A stretch of 64,000 nt of DNA, from the NCBI GenBank assembly GCA_049115495.1, contig JAGDZV010000001.1, forward strand, positions 124,001-188,000. The letters run 5' to 3'. The position numbers and the translations under genes were made by a program. This DNA is from JACPUW01 sp049115495 (GTDB lineage: Bacteria; Bacteroidota; Bacteroidia; CAILMK01; JACPUW01). Of the stretch, positions 17,908 through 26,228 are shown piece after piece. The notes under the pieces are model-generated. The model had not been told where the DNA came from. It worked only from the letters and a program-made list of their open reading frames with translations, and did no database searches. The first letter of the stretch is position 1. Each line of letters starts with the position of its first letter.

Positions 17908-17929
17908 ATATTGTTCTAAACAACAATAT
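17908..17929. promoter_or_regulatory. Dyad just upstream of a promoter, possible operator
   Basis: ATATTGTT (17908-17915) and AACAATAT (17922-17929) are perfect inverted repeats with a 6-nt spacer. The dyad ends 7 nt before the -33 TTG of the promoter at 17937-17970, a fitting place for a regulator-binding site. The protein that might bind is unknown. Apart from this and the promoter, the 196-nt divergent gap 17793-17988 shows nothing recognisable. Confidence 0.35.
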
Positions 17930-17936
17930 ATCGTAT

Positions 17937-17970
17937 TTGACTTATCACATAAAAATAGATTCTACCTTTG
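17937..17970 (+). promoter_or_regulatory. Bacteroidota-type promoter for the DUF5606-pepF operon
   Basis: TTG (17937-17939), 23-nt spacer, TACCTTTG (17963-17970). This fits the TTG-N17-23-TAnnTTTG pattern reported for Bacteroidota. The ATG at 17989 lies 18 nt further on. Confidence 0.55.
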
Positions 17971-17988
17971 CATTTTGACAAAAAAAGT

Positions 17989-18363
17989 ATGGATTTAAAG
18001 AAAATTGTTTCAATTACAGGAAAACCAGGACTTTATAAAGTAATTGCTGAAACGCCAAAAAAAATTATTGTTCAGTCTTTAGAAGACTCAAGAAAAAAAA
18101 TACCCGTTGGTTCAAATTTTCAGGTAGCTCTGCTTGACAAAATCACCATTTATACTCTTGATGGAAATGATCTATTTTTAAAAGACATTTTTGAAAAAAT
18201 AGAAAATACTGAATTGGAATTACCAAGTGCTAATGATGCCCCCGCTAATTTAAGGTCATATTTTAAGGAAATTGCACCTAACCATGATGAAGGAAGAGTT
18301 TACGCTAGTGACCTTAAAAAAATTATTAAGTGGTACACACTTTTAAAAAAACAAGCAGTTTAA
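17989..18363 (+). CDS. DUF5606-type conserved protein
   Basis: 124 residues from the ATG at 17989; an upstream in-frame non-ATG start would run into the promoter. It begins MDLKKIVSITGKPGLYKVIA, followed by a small beta-rich SH3-like part and a charged helical C-terminus ending YTLLKKQAV. It matches the small Bacteroidota family I know as DUF5606, found beside housekeeping genes; its function is unknown. No signal or membrane segment, so cytoplasmic. It is the first gene of a tight plus-strand operon and ends 1 nt before the peptidase start. Confidence 0.7.
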   Translation: MDLKKIVSITGKPGLYKVIAETPKKIIVQSLEDSRKKIPVGSNFQVALLDKITIYTLDGNDLFLKDIFEKIENTELELPSANDAPANLRSYFKEIAPNHDEGRVYASDLKKIIKWYTLLKKQAV

Positions 18364-18364
18364 T

Positions 18365-20098
18365 ATGAGCTTTGAGAAAAGCCAAAGGAATATTCTTCCT
18401 CAAGAATTTGATTTAAAGCAGTATAGCGATATTGAGCCGTTTCTCAAGTCTTTACTTTCTAAAAATTTTGAAAGTAAAGAAACGCTTGAAAAATGGATAT
18501 ATGAATACAGTGAAATCGATGCTTACTTAAGTGAAAACTTAGCTTGGCGTTACATAAACTACACAAGGCATACTGATAACGAAGCACTTTCGAACGCCTA
18601 TTCGTTTTTTATAAAAGAGATTCAACCTGAGCTAGTTAAAGTAGAAAATCAATTAAATAAAAAACAAACTTCTTCAGAGTATTTTGATTCTTTACCTGAT
18701 AATGAACTACTCAATTACAAGAAAAAAGCGAATCTTTCAATTGAACTTTTTAGAGAAGAAAATATAGCCCTTGAAGTTGAGCAATCTAATTTAAGCCAAG
18801 AGTATGCTTCAATAATTGGCGCCATGTCAATTGATATGGATGGTAAGGAGTTAACAATGCAACAAGCAGCGAAACTTCTTCAAGGAGAAAATCGGAAAGA
18901 AAGGAAAGAAGTTTTTGAAAAAATCAATGAAAAAAGGCTTGAGAACAAAGATAAACTCGACGGTTTATTCGATAAACTAACTGAATTAAGGCAACAACAG
19001 GCCAAGAATTGTGGTTTTGAGAATTATCGGGACTTTAAACATAAAGCCCTTGGAAGATTCGATTACACGGTTGACGACGCAAAGAAATTTCAGAATGCGA
19101 TTGAACGGGTCGCTGTTCCATATTTGGGAAAATTATTACAAAAACGAAAAAGCGCACTAGGTTTTGAAACTTTAAGGCCTTACGACCTTGCAGTAAACAT
19201 TTACGATTCTAAACCGCTTAAGCCATTTGAATCAGGATCAGAGCTTCTTGATAAGTCAATAAAATGTTTTGATACGATTGATCCATTTTTTGGAGATGTG
19301 CTAAGGGCAATGAAAGAGAAAGGTTTTGTAGACCTTGAATCAAGAAAAGGAAAAGCACCTGGTGGCTACAATTATCCTTTGGACGAACATGGATTGCCCT
19401 TTATATTTATGAACGCAAGCGGAAGCATGCGCGATGTAACCACAATGGTTCATGAAGGCGGCCATGCCATACATACTGTTTTGGCCAGAGATCTTAAAGT
19501 AAACGCTTTAAAACATTGCCCATCTGAAGTAGCCGAACTGGCATCAATGAGCATGGAACTGATTTCAATGGATGCCTGGAATGTCTTCTTTGATAATGAG
19601 AAAGACCTCTTAAGAGCTAAAATTGAACAACTAGAAGGAGTTCTTGATGTGCTTCCTTGGATAGCCACTGTTGATAATTTTCAGCATTGGATATATACCA
19701 ATACACCGAATGGAAGTGAAGAGAGAGACGCTGGATGGATTGAAATATTGAATAAATTTAGTAGCAATATAGTAGACCATACAGGTTATGAAAACTTCAG
19801 AAGAAATCAATGGCAAAAACAACTGCACATTTTTGAAGTTCCTTTTTATTACATAGAATACGGAATTGCACAATTAGGTGCCATTGCGCTTTGGAGAAAT
19901 TATAAGAAGAATTCTGGCAAAGCCCTTGACGAGTACAAAGCGGCTTTAAGCCTTGGTTACACTAAAACCATTCCCGAAATTTATAATACCGCAGGAATTA
20001 AGTTTGATTTTAGTGAAGAATACGTAGCTGAGTTGCTGGATTTTATTTGGAATGAATATTCTGAATTAGTGGATGAATATCATTCACTTAAAGACTAA
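18365..20098 (+). CDS. M3-family oligoendopeptidase (PepF type)
   Basis: 577 residues, normal for bacterial M3 oligopeptidases. The zinc motif HEGGH has H363, E364 and H367, and E391 in ELASMSMEL is the expected third zinc ligand. It should degrade short peptides in the cytoplasm; there is no signal peptide. The start follows the previous stop by 1 nt, and the next gene begins 3 nt after its stop. Named function beyond oligopeptide hydrolysis cannot be given. Confidence 0.9.
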   Translation: MSFEKSQRNILPQEFDLKQYSDIEPFLKSLLSKNFESKETLEKWIYEYSEIDAYLSENLAWRYINYTRHTDNEALSNAYSFFIKEIQPELVKVENQLNKKQTSSEYFDSLPDNELLNYKKKANLSIELFREENIALEVEQSNLSQEYASIIGAMSIDMDGKELTMQQAAKLLQGENRKERKEVFEKINEKRLENKDKLDGLFDKLTELRQQQAKNCGFENYRDFKHKALGRFDYTVDDAKKFQNAIERVAVPYLGKLLQKRKSALGFETLRPYDLAVNIYDSKPLKPFESGSELLDKSIKCFDTIDPFFGDVLRAMKEKGFVDLESRKGKAPGGYNYPLDEHGLPFIFMNASGSMRDVTTMVHEGGHAIHTVLARDLKVNALKHCPSEVAELASMSMELISMDAWNVFFDNEKDLLRAKIEQLEGVLDVLPWIATVDNFQHWIYTNTPNGSEERDAGWIEILNKFSSNIVDHTGYENFRRNQWQKQLHIFEVPFYYIEYGIAQLGAIALWRNYKKNSGKALDEYKAALSLGYTKTIPEIYNTAGIKFDFSEEYVAELLDFIWNEYSELVDEYHSLKD

Positions 20099-20101
20099 CC
20101 A

Positions 20102-20713
20102 ATGAAAATAATTTGTGTAGGCAGGAACTACGCTAAACATATTGAAGAATTAAATAACGAAAGACCTGAAAAACCAGTAATCTTTATAAAACCAGATTCT
20201 TCAAGGCTTAAAAATGGAAAGCCATTTTTTTACCCCGAACATTCTCAAGACATTCATTACGAAGCTGAGATTGTTTTAAGAGTAAGCAAAAATGGAAAAC
20301 ATATTAAACCTCAATTCGCTCTTGATTATGTAAATGAAATTACCGTGGGTATTGATTTTACTGCTCGCGACACTCAAAGTTATCTCAAGAGTAAAGGGTT
20401 GCCATGGGAGTTGTCAAAAGCGTTTGATGATTCTGCAGCAATTGGTGAATTTAAATCACTTAAGGATTACGAAGACATTAAAAACATTAACTTCTCCCTT
20501 GAAAAAAATGGACAACAAATTCAGCTTGGAAATACATCAATGATGCTTTTTTCAATTCAGGAACTCATTTCATTTGTGAGCCGATATTTTAGCCTTAAAC
20601 AAGGGGATCTTCTTTTTACCGGTACGCCAGCAGGAGTTGGCCCAATTGCCATTGGTGATACATTTATTGGTAAATTAGAAAATGAAGAAGTACTCAAAAC
20701 TAGAGTGAAATAG
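20102..20713 (+). CDS. Fumarylacetoacetate hydrolase family protein
   Basis: 203 residues, the single-domain size of the FAH superfamily. It opens MKIICVGRNYAKHIEELNN and carries the metal-binding pair E-x-E in YEAEIVLRV, plus GIDFTARDTQ and FTGTPAGVGP, all family hallmarks. Members include acylpyruvases, oxaloacetate decarboxylases/tautomerases and related enzymes acting on 2-oxo acids with Mg2+. The substrate cannot be assigned. It lies in the peptidase operon, 3 nt after pepF and 4 nt before the M23 gene. Confidence 0.88.
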   Translation: MKIICVGRNYAKHIEELNNERPEKPVIFIKPDSSRLKNGKPFFYPEHSQDIHYEAEIVLRVSKNGKHIKPQFALDYVNEITVGIDFTARDTQSYLKSKGLPWELSKAFDDSAAIGEFKSLKDYEDIKNINFSLEKNGQQIQLGNTSMMLFSIQELISFVSRYFSLKQGDLLFTGTPAGVGPIAIGDTFIGKLENEEVLKTRVK

Positions 20714-20717
20714 CATT

Positions 20718-22460
20718 TTGTATAGATACCTGATATTTATTTTTCTTTCTATACTAATTGCTGGGGCACAGCATGATGAGTATGGTTTTCCGCAAAATGA
20801 TTTCATTTCGCCGCTTGAAGAAGGCACCCCTTTAATTCTTGCCGGCACCTTTGGTGAATTAAGAAGCAATCATTTTCATGCTGGTCTCGATTTAAAAACC
20901 AAAGGGCAAGTAGGAATGAAACTAAGGTCTGTTGCTGATGGGTATGTCTCTAGGATTAAAGTATCTTCATATGGCTATGGAACGGTACTTTATATAGATC
21001 ACCCTAACGGCTACACATCAGTTTATGCTCATTTACAAGGATTTAATGAACAAATTGAAAAATTTGTAAAGGCAATTCAAACAGAGAAGGAAAGCTGGGC
21101 TATTGAAGTTTATCTAGGCAAAAACGAGCTAAAGGTAAGGCAGGGTGAATTTGTTGCCGTTTCAGGTAACTCAGGAGCTTCTCGAGCTCCTCATTTACAT
21201 TTTGAAATTAGAGATTCAAAAACCCAGATTCCGGTTGACCCTCTCCTTTGTGGATATGAAATTGAAGATGATATTAACCCAAGAATTTACCGGGTTCAAA
21301 TACACCCTTATGGTAAAAAAAGTATGGCTAGGGTGGTTTATACTAACGGCAGAAGCACTTCAAAGGTCTCAACTCCGATTATAGCTCGGGTATCTGGAAG
21401 TAACGGTCAATACAAATTATACCCTATTAAAGAAGTTCAAGGTCAAGGTAAGATAGGTTTTTCAATTAGTTCGTATGACTTTCATAATGGTTCTTTTAAC
21501 AAGTTGGGGGTTCCAATAATTGAAATGCGAGTAGACGGCAAACCATATTTTACTCAAGATATTGTGGAAGTTCCGTTTTCAAAAACACGATACCTAAATG
21601 CGCTAATTGACTATGAAGCCAAAAAAAGGCAAGGCCGTTATTATTATCGAAACCATATTATCCCCGGTAATAAGCTCTCTATATACCCTGTAAATAATAA
21701 TGATGGCTTTTTAATATTAAACGATACTTCAGTTCATGAAGTTGAGTTTGTTTTAAAGGATAGAACCGGCAATAAATCTACATTATCTTTTAAAGTTAGA
21801 GGGGTAACTGATTATAATTTTAGCCAAGCAACGTTGAGTGCCGAAAGTAAAAAACGAATTTCTTTTAACGAAAAAAGTAGTTTCGAAACCGAAGAAGTGA
21901 AGATTGACTTTCCTAAGAATTGCTTTTACGAAGATTTTGAGCTTCAATATAAAGATGAAGGTATGAGCAGTTATGGTCTTTCGCATACCCACAATATTCA
22001 CAATGGCTATACTCCAATTCACAAGTTCTTCTCAGTTTCTATAAAAGCACATAACTTAAAACCAAGGTATTTCAACAAAACATTGGTTTGCAGATGGGGT
22101 AGATCAGAAGGCGGTTATTATAAAGATGGATATATAACCTCTAGATCTAAATACTTTGGGAAATTTTATTTGAGAACCGACACCATACCACCAGCAATTA
22201 GCCTTTACAACATTTACAATGGTAAAAACATGAGTAGATATTCAACTTTGTTGGTTAAAATTGGTGACAATCTTGCGGGAATTGATAATTACAAAACCTA
22301 CATCGATAACAAGTTTGTTGTAATGTCATACGACTACAAAAGTGGTTTTTTACGTTATCGATTTGAAGAAAAACCTGATGGCGGTGAACATTCTTTTAAA
22401 ATAATTGTCAAGGATAAGGTAGGAAACGAATCAAGGAAAGAATTAAAATTTACAAGATGA
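20718..22460 (+). CDS. M23-family metallopeptidase, exported
   Basis: 580 residues starting from TTG (20718-20720); an in-frame stop lies at 20706-20708 and the next in-frame Met falls after the signal peptide, so TTG is the sensible start. Signal peptide is about residues 1-17 (IFIFLSILIAGAQ). The LytM/M23 domain (about 38-165) has zinc ligands H54 and D58 (HFHAGLDL) and H161 (APHLHFE), with H105 (YAHL) and H159 nearby. About 400 further residues are beta-rich and unassigned. It probably cleaves peptidoglycan cross-links or acts as an envelope endopeptidase. Its stop overlaps the bcp start in ATGA. Confidence 0.88.
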   Translation: MYRYLIFIFLSILIAGAQHDEYGFPQNDFISPLEEGTPLILAGTFGELRSNHFHAGLDLKTKGQVGMKLRSVADGYVSRIKVSSYGYGTVLYIDHPNGYTSVYAHLQGFNEQIEKFVKAIQTEKESWAIEVYLGKNELKVRQGEFVAVSGNSGASRAPHLHFEIRDSKTQIPVDPLLCGYEIEDDINPRIYRVQIHPYGKKSMARVVYTNGRSTSKVSTPIIARVSGSNGQYKLYPIKEVQGQGKIGFSISSYDFHNGSFNKLGVPIIEMRVDGKPYFTQDIVEVPFSKTRYLNALIDYEAKKRQGRYYYRNHIIPGNKLSIYPVNNNDGFLILNDTSVHEVEFVLKDRTGNKSTLSFKVRGVTDYNFSQATLSAESKKRISFNEKSSFETEEVKIDFPKNCFYEDFELQYKDEGMSSYGLSHTHNIHNGYTPIHKFFSVSIKAHNLKPRYFNKTLVCRWGRSEGGYYKDGYITSRSKYFGKFYLRTDTIPPAISLYNIYNGKNMSRYSTLLVKIGDNLAGIDNYKTYIDNKFVVMSYDYKSGFLRYRFEEKPDGGEHSFKIIVKDKVGNESRKELKFTR

Positions 22461-22912
22461 GTACAACATTAAAATCAGGAGATAAAGCACCAGACTTCAA
22501 GGCAATCAACCAAAACGAACAAGAAATTTCGTTGTCAGATTTTTATGGAAAGAAATTGGTTTTGTATTTCTATCCAAAAGACAATACACCCACCTGCACC
22601 AATGAAGCCTGTAATTTAAGAGATAACTTTTCAGACTTAAAAGCAGCAGGTTACGAAATATTGGGAGTTAGCCCTGACTCAGCCAAAAAGCACAGCAATT
22701 TCATAAATAAATATGAACTTCCATTTGACCTGTTAGTGGATGATGCTCATTTAATGCATGAAGCATATGGTGTTTGGGGCGAAAAGAAAATGTATGGTAA
22801 AACTTATATGGGAACCATTAGAACAACATTTTTAATTAACGAAGAAGGTGTTATTGAAAATGTTATTGATAAGGTAAAAGCAAAAGAACATCATAGTCAG
22901 ATTTTGGGTTAG
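22457..22912 (+). CDS. bcp: Thioredoxin-dependent peroxiredoxin (Bcp/PrxQ type)
   Basis: 151 residues. The peroxidatic cysteine is C47 in DNTPTCTNEAC and the resolving cysteine C52 lies five residues later, the PrxQ/Bcp arrangement. It reduces hydroperoxides with thioredoxin. The start overlaps the M23 stop by 4 nt, and it is the last gene of the operon. Its stop overlaps the stop of the convergent omega-amidase gene in the tetranucleotide TTAG. Confidence 0.93.
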   Translation: MSTTLKSGDKAPDFKAINQNEQEISLSDFYGKKLVLYFYPKDNTPTCTNEACNLRDNFSDLKAAGYEILGVSPDSAKKHSNFINKYELPFDLLVDDAHLMHEAYGVWGEKKMYGKTYMGTIRTTFLINEEGVIENVIDKVKAKEHHSQILG

Positions 22913-23685
22913 TCTTTTAACTCAAAATCATCGGCATCTTTTAAGAAAGGCATCTTCTCTCTAATTGTGGAAAGGTGCCTTTTTTGTAAACTCACATTAA
23001 TAATTGATGGTTTGTGAATTGCTGACTCTATTGGTTCACCGAGTGCATCAATTATTGCTGATCTTCCATCGTGATAAACTCCAGTTCCATCCTCACCTAC
23101 CCTGTTAACCCCTATTACATAACATTGGTTTTCAATAGCGCGGGCTTGTAAAAGCTTTTGCCAATGCATACTTCTTCTTTCTGGCCAATTTGCAATAAAT
23201 ACAAGTAGGTCATAAGTCTCTTTATTTCTTATCCAAACGGGGAATCTCAAATCATAGCAAACCATAGGGCAAATTTTCCAGCCCTTATATTCAAAAATCA
23301 GTTTTTGGCTTCCTGCTGAAAAATGCTCAGGTTCTTGTGACATGCTAAACAAATGGCGCTTATCATAAGTCAATAAATCGCCTGAAGGCTCAACGAATAC
23401 CAACCTATTATAAACCTTTCCTTTTTCTTTTGCCATAAAACTGGCAATTAGCGCTGCATTTGATTTTTTGGCCTGGTTTCTTAGCCATTTTAAGGTTTCG
23501 CTATTTGATAAATCTTCAGCAAGTTCTTCAACGTCAAAGCAAAATCCAGTTTGAAACATCTCTGGAAGAACAATAAGATCAGCATCTGAAATCTTTTCAA
23601 TTTCCTTTTCTAAGAATTCAAAGTTTGAAGCTTTGTTTTTCCATTCAATATCAAATTGAATTCCAGCTACATTTAAATCTTGCAT
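22909..23685 (-). CDS. Omega-amidase (nitrilase superfamily, YafV/Nit2 type)
   Basis: 258 residues with triad E42 (VLPEMFQTGF), K109 (YDKRHLFSM) and C143 (MVCYDLRFPVW). The motifs PEMFQTGF, KRHLFS and CYDLRFP are those of the YafV/omega-amidase branch, which hydrolyses 2-oxoglutaramate and 2-oxosuccinamate to the oxo acid and ammonia. The upstream aminotransferase gene overlaps it by 13 nt. That pairing is the known transaminase-omega-amidase pathway, which pulls glutamine-driven transamination forward and serves methionine salvage. Confidence 0.9.
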   Translation of the reverse strand: MQDLNVAGIQFDIEWKNKASNFEFLEKEIEKISDADLIVLPEMFQTGFCFDVEELAEDLSNSETLKWLRNQAKKSNAALIASFMAKEKGKVYNRLVFVEPSGDLLTYDKRHLFSMSQEPEHFSAGSQKLIFEYKGWKICPMVCYDLRFPVWIRNKETYDLLVFIANWPERRSMHWQKLLQARAIENQCYVIGVNRVGEDGTGVYHDGRSAIIDALGEPIESAIHKPSIINVSLQKRHLSTIREKMPFLKDADDFELKD

Positions 23686-24827
23686 AAAATTTCTCCCGCT
23701 TTTTTGAGTGTTTCTTCATTTTTGGCAAAGCAAAACCGTATCACGTTTTGATTGACCTCATTTTTATAAAATGGAGAAACTGGAATTGATGCCACGCCGA
23801 ATTCTTTAGTAAGTCTTTCAGAAAATTTCACATCTTCTTCATCAGAAATTGAAGAATAATCAACACATTGAAAATAAGTACCTGAGCATTGCAATGGTTT
23901 GAATTTAGAGACTGATAAAAAGCTCGCAAACAAGTCTCTCTTTTTCTGATAAAAGTCTGACAACTCTAAATAATGCTCTTCTTCTTGTAAAAATTCCGCT
24001 ATAGCAAATTGCATTGGTGTAGAAACGCTAAACTGTGCAAATTGAAAAACCTTCCTAAATTCCTTAGTCAAGTTTTCAGGCGCCAAAACATATCCAATTT
24101 TCCAACCCGTGGTATGAAATGTTTTACCAAAAGACGAAACGATAATACTTCTTTCCCTTAGCTCTTTAAATCTACTAACTGATTGGTGTTTTTCATTATC
24201 AAAAACGATGTGCTCGTAAACTTCGTCACTCAAAACCATTATATCAGTTCCCCTTAAAATTCGCTCTAATTGCTCAAGGTCTTCTTGTTTTAAAACCGTG
24301 CCTGTGGGGTTATGCGGAGTATTTATTATAATCATTTTGGTGCGCTGGTTCATGAGTTTCATAACCCTTTTCCAATCTATTTCATAATTGGGAGCTTCCA
24401 TGGTGTAATAGACCGCTCTTGCTTTGTTTAGCTGAATACATGGCTGATAACTATCATAAGCTGGCTCAAATACAATTACTTCATCGTCTTCATTCAAAAA
24501 AGCGGTCATGGCAACTTGTAAAGCTTGAGTTGCGCCGGCTGTTACTGTTATTTCATTGTCAACATCATATAAAGCACCATAAAGCTTTTGAGTTTTCAAA
24601 GCAATCTGTTCTCTTAGCTGAGCTACACCCGCCATAGGTGCATATTGATTTGCACCTGATTTCATTTGCCTGGTAACTAGCTCAACAAGCTTTGGATGAC
24701 ATGAGAAATCAGGAAAACCTTGGGATAAGTTAATGGCATTGTGCTTATTAGCCAACGCGCTCATAACCGTAAAAATGGTTGTACCAGTATTAGGAAGTTT
24801 AGAGTTTAAATTGCCTTCAAAATGCAT
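23673..24827 (-). CDS. Class I/II PLP aminotransferase (methionine/glutamine transaminase type)
   Basis: 384 residues from the ATG at 24825-24827 (MHFEGNLNSKLPNTGTTIFT); a longer frame begins at 24860 but has no family support. INLSQGFPDF and TPHNPTG are typical, and K235 in SSFGKTFHTTGWKIGY is the PLP lysine. It resembles E. coli YbdL and glutamine transaminase K/kynurenine aminotransferases. It should transfer an amino group between methionine, glutamine or aromatic residues and 2-oxo acids. The 13-nt overlap with the omega-amidase supports this. A TACATTTG element lies 18 nt upstream (24846-24853). Confidence 0.88.
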   Translation of the reverse strand: MHFEGNLNSKLPNTGTTIFTVMSALANKHNAINLSQGFPDFSCHPKLVELVTRQMKSGANQYAPMAGVAQLREQIALKTQKLYGALYDVDNEITVTAGATQALQVAMTAFLNEDDEVIVFEPAYDSYQPCIQLNKARAVYYTMEAPNYEIDWKRVMKLMNQRTKMIIINTPHNPTGTVLKQEDLEQLERILRGTDIMVLSDEVYEHIVFDNEKHQSVSRFKELRERSIIVSSFGKTFHTTGWKIGYVLAPENLTKEFRKVFQFAQFSVSTPMQFAIAEFLQEEEHYLELSDFYQKKRDLFASFLSVSKFKPLQCSGTYFQCVDYSSISDEEDVKFSERLTKEFGVASIPVSPFYKNEVNQNVIRFCFAKNEETLKKAGEILCKI

Positions 24828-24878
24828 AAGTCCCTTTTTGCATTTCAAATGTAAATGCACAAGGGCACTTTATTATTA

Positions 24879-25460
24879 TTAAAACCTTAACTCAATGCCA
24901 ACTCCGCCACTTGATGGAGCCAAATAAGCAGACTTTGAATCTACGAAAGACCTAAAATGCTCATTAACCAAACCATACATAGCAAGGTCGAAAACAAAAA
25001 GAAACGCACCTTGAAGAATAAGAGACTGACCATATCCAAACAGTCTCTCGTTGCTAAGTCTTTTACCACGCTCTATCAAATATGCACCAAAGGCCATATA
25101 GCCAATATCTAATCCGCCATTGAACAGAAAAATCTTCCCCATTTTGTTACTCTCAAGCATTAAGTCGTGGTTATTTAAATCTCCGTAGCCCATTTTACTC
25201 ATTGTATAAAAGCTGCTCGCGGCCAACCCTAGGTTTACAACATTCCACCCGGCATTCATTTGATAGAAATATTTCTTTCTTCCATCAAAACTCAGGTTTC
25301 CATAAGTACCAACTCCAAGATTAAGTACGCTCCAGCCAAGTAGTGTGTACATTCCGGTCTTAACCGTTTTTTGATACTCAAGGCCTGTTGACTGTGCAAA
25401 AAGATCTTGGGCTGAGATGAAAATGAATAAAAATGAAAGAAGAATTATTGGCTTACGCAT
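24879..25460 (-). CDS. Conserved membrane-associated protein of unknown function
   Basis: 193 residues with a signal peptide (MRKPIILLSFLFIFISAQDLFAQ). Four hydrophobic stretches follow (about 38-53, 72-85, 108-125 and 145-163), with the polar tail ending GGVGIELRF, a C-terminal aromatic residue as in barrel proteins. I do not recognise a characterised family. The start overlaps the pdeM stop by 16 nt, so the two are co-transcribed. Confidence 0.6.
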   Translation of the reverse strand: MRKPIILLSFLFIFISAQDLFAQSTGLEYQKTVKTGMYTLLGWSVLNLGVGTYGNLSFDGRKKYFYQMNAGWNVVNLGLAASSFYTMSKMGYGDLNNHDLMLESNKMGKIFLFNGGLDIGYMAFGAYLIERGKRLSNERLFGYGQSLILQGAFLFVFDLAMYGLVNEHFRSFVDSKSAYLAPSSGGVGIELRF

Positions 25461-26083
25461 AGCACTTTGTTGTTTGCAACTACATAAACGCGCTCACCTA
25501 CTTTTGGTTTTTGTAAAGCCAAACCTGTAAAGGTTCCGAAAGCCGGTAATACTCCAAAATTTTCTGCAAAATAGAAACAAGGCAAACGCAACGACTGCTT
25601 TCCCTTACCTATCATCCTAACCCCAGGGTGCAGATGTCCGAACACGTTGTATTTGCTGCAGTTTTCAATTGGTTCATGACTTAGCCTTATTTCTCCCAAA
25701 TCCATAAAATCATCAATAATTGTGATACCTGAATTTTGGTAATGACTCGAGTGCAAAATGTCGTGATTGCCAACAATCAATTTAAATGACAAAGAAGGAA
25801 ACTGCTTAACTACCGATGTAAAATTATCCCACTCCCTATTGTGAACCGAATGAAATAGATCACCTAAAAAAATTACTTCTTTTGGTTTAATCCATTGAAG
25901 TAGTCTAATGAGATTCTCAATATTTTGATCGTAAACTTGATTTGGAACTGCAATACCAGATTTTCTAAAATGGCTTGCTTTTCCAAGGTGAAGGTCTGCA
26001 ATTACCAAAACATTTTGCTGAGTAAAAAACATGGCTTTTTGTGGTAAAAGCTCAATTTCACATCCTTTTAAAGTAGTTTTCAT
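25445..26083 (-). CDS. pdeM: Ligase-associated DNA damage response phosphoesterase (PdeM)
   Basis: 212 residues of the calcineurin-like metallophosphatase fold: ADLHLGKASHFR, FLGDLFHS, VGNHD and FGHLHPGVR are the metal-binding motifs. The exact form DLHLGKASHFRKSGIAVP marks the PdeM family, normally encoded with a DNA ligase, an exonuclease and an Lhr-type helicase. Here the helicase is the next gene upstream across a 145-nt gap, but no ligase or exonuclease gene is in the window. A -7 element TATGTTTG (26094-26101) lies 10 nt before the start. Confidence 0.88.
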   Translation of the reverse strand: MKTTLKGCEIELLPQKAMFFTQQNVLVIADLHLGKASHFRKSGIAVPNQVYDQNIENLIRLLQWIKPKEVIFLGDLFHSVHNREWDNFTSVVKQFPSLSFKLIVGNHDILHSSHYQNSGITIIDDFMDLGEIRLSHEPIENCSKYNVFGHLHPGVRMIGKGKQSLRLPCFYFAENFGVLPAFGTFTGLALQKPKVGERVYVVANNKVLCVSQ

Positions 26084-26107
26084 TTTGGGTTTGCAAACAT
26101 ATTAATC

Positions 26108-26222
26108 AACGCGGGAGCGTCTTGAGAATTTTAGTCACGCCGTTGGAACGCGTCGACAGTGTTAAACATGACTATCGCCAAGCTTCCGCGTGGTGATGAG
26201 ATTTGAAGTGACGCTCCTACGT
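26108..26222. repeat. Imperfect palindromic, GC-richer intergenic element
   Basis: GGAGCGTC (26114-26121) and GACGCTCC (26210-26217) are perfect complements, and the match extends outward to 11 of 13 positions. Inside, further short complementary blocks (around 26134-26150 and 26181-26194, including GGAA/TTCC and GTCAC-like runs) allow a long imperfect hairpin centred near 26163. Base composition is clearly richer in G and C than the flanks. It fills most of the gap between the Lhr-type helicase gene and pdeM. Form and position suggest a REP/BIME-like dispersed element. Confidence 0.5.
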
Positions 26223-26228
26223 GACAAG

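Noticed and set aside
26084..26228. tRNA or insertion-sequence remnant in the GC-richer gap
   Set aside because: No cloverleaf, no CCA-type acceptor stem, no transposase frame or target duplication; it is kept only as a palindromic element.
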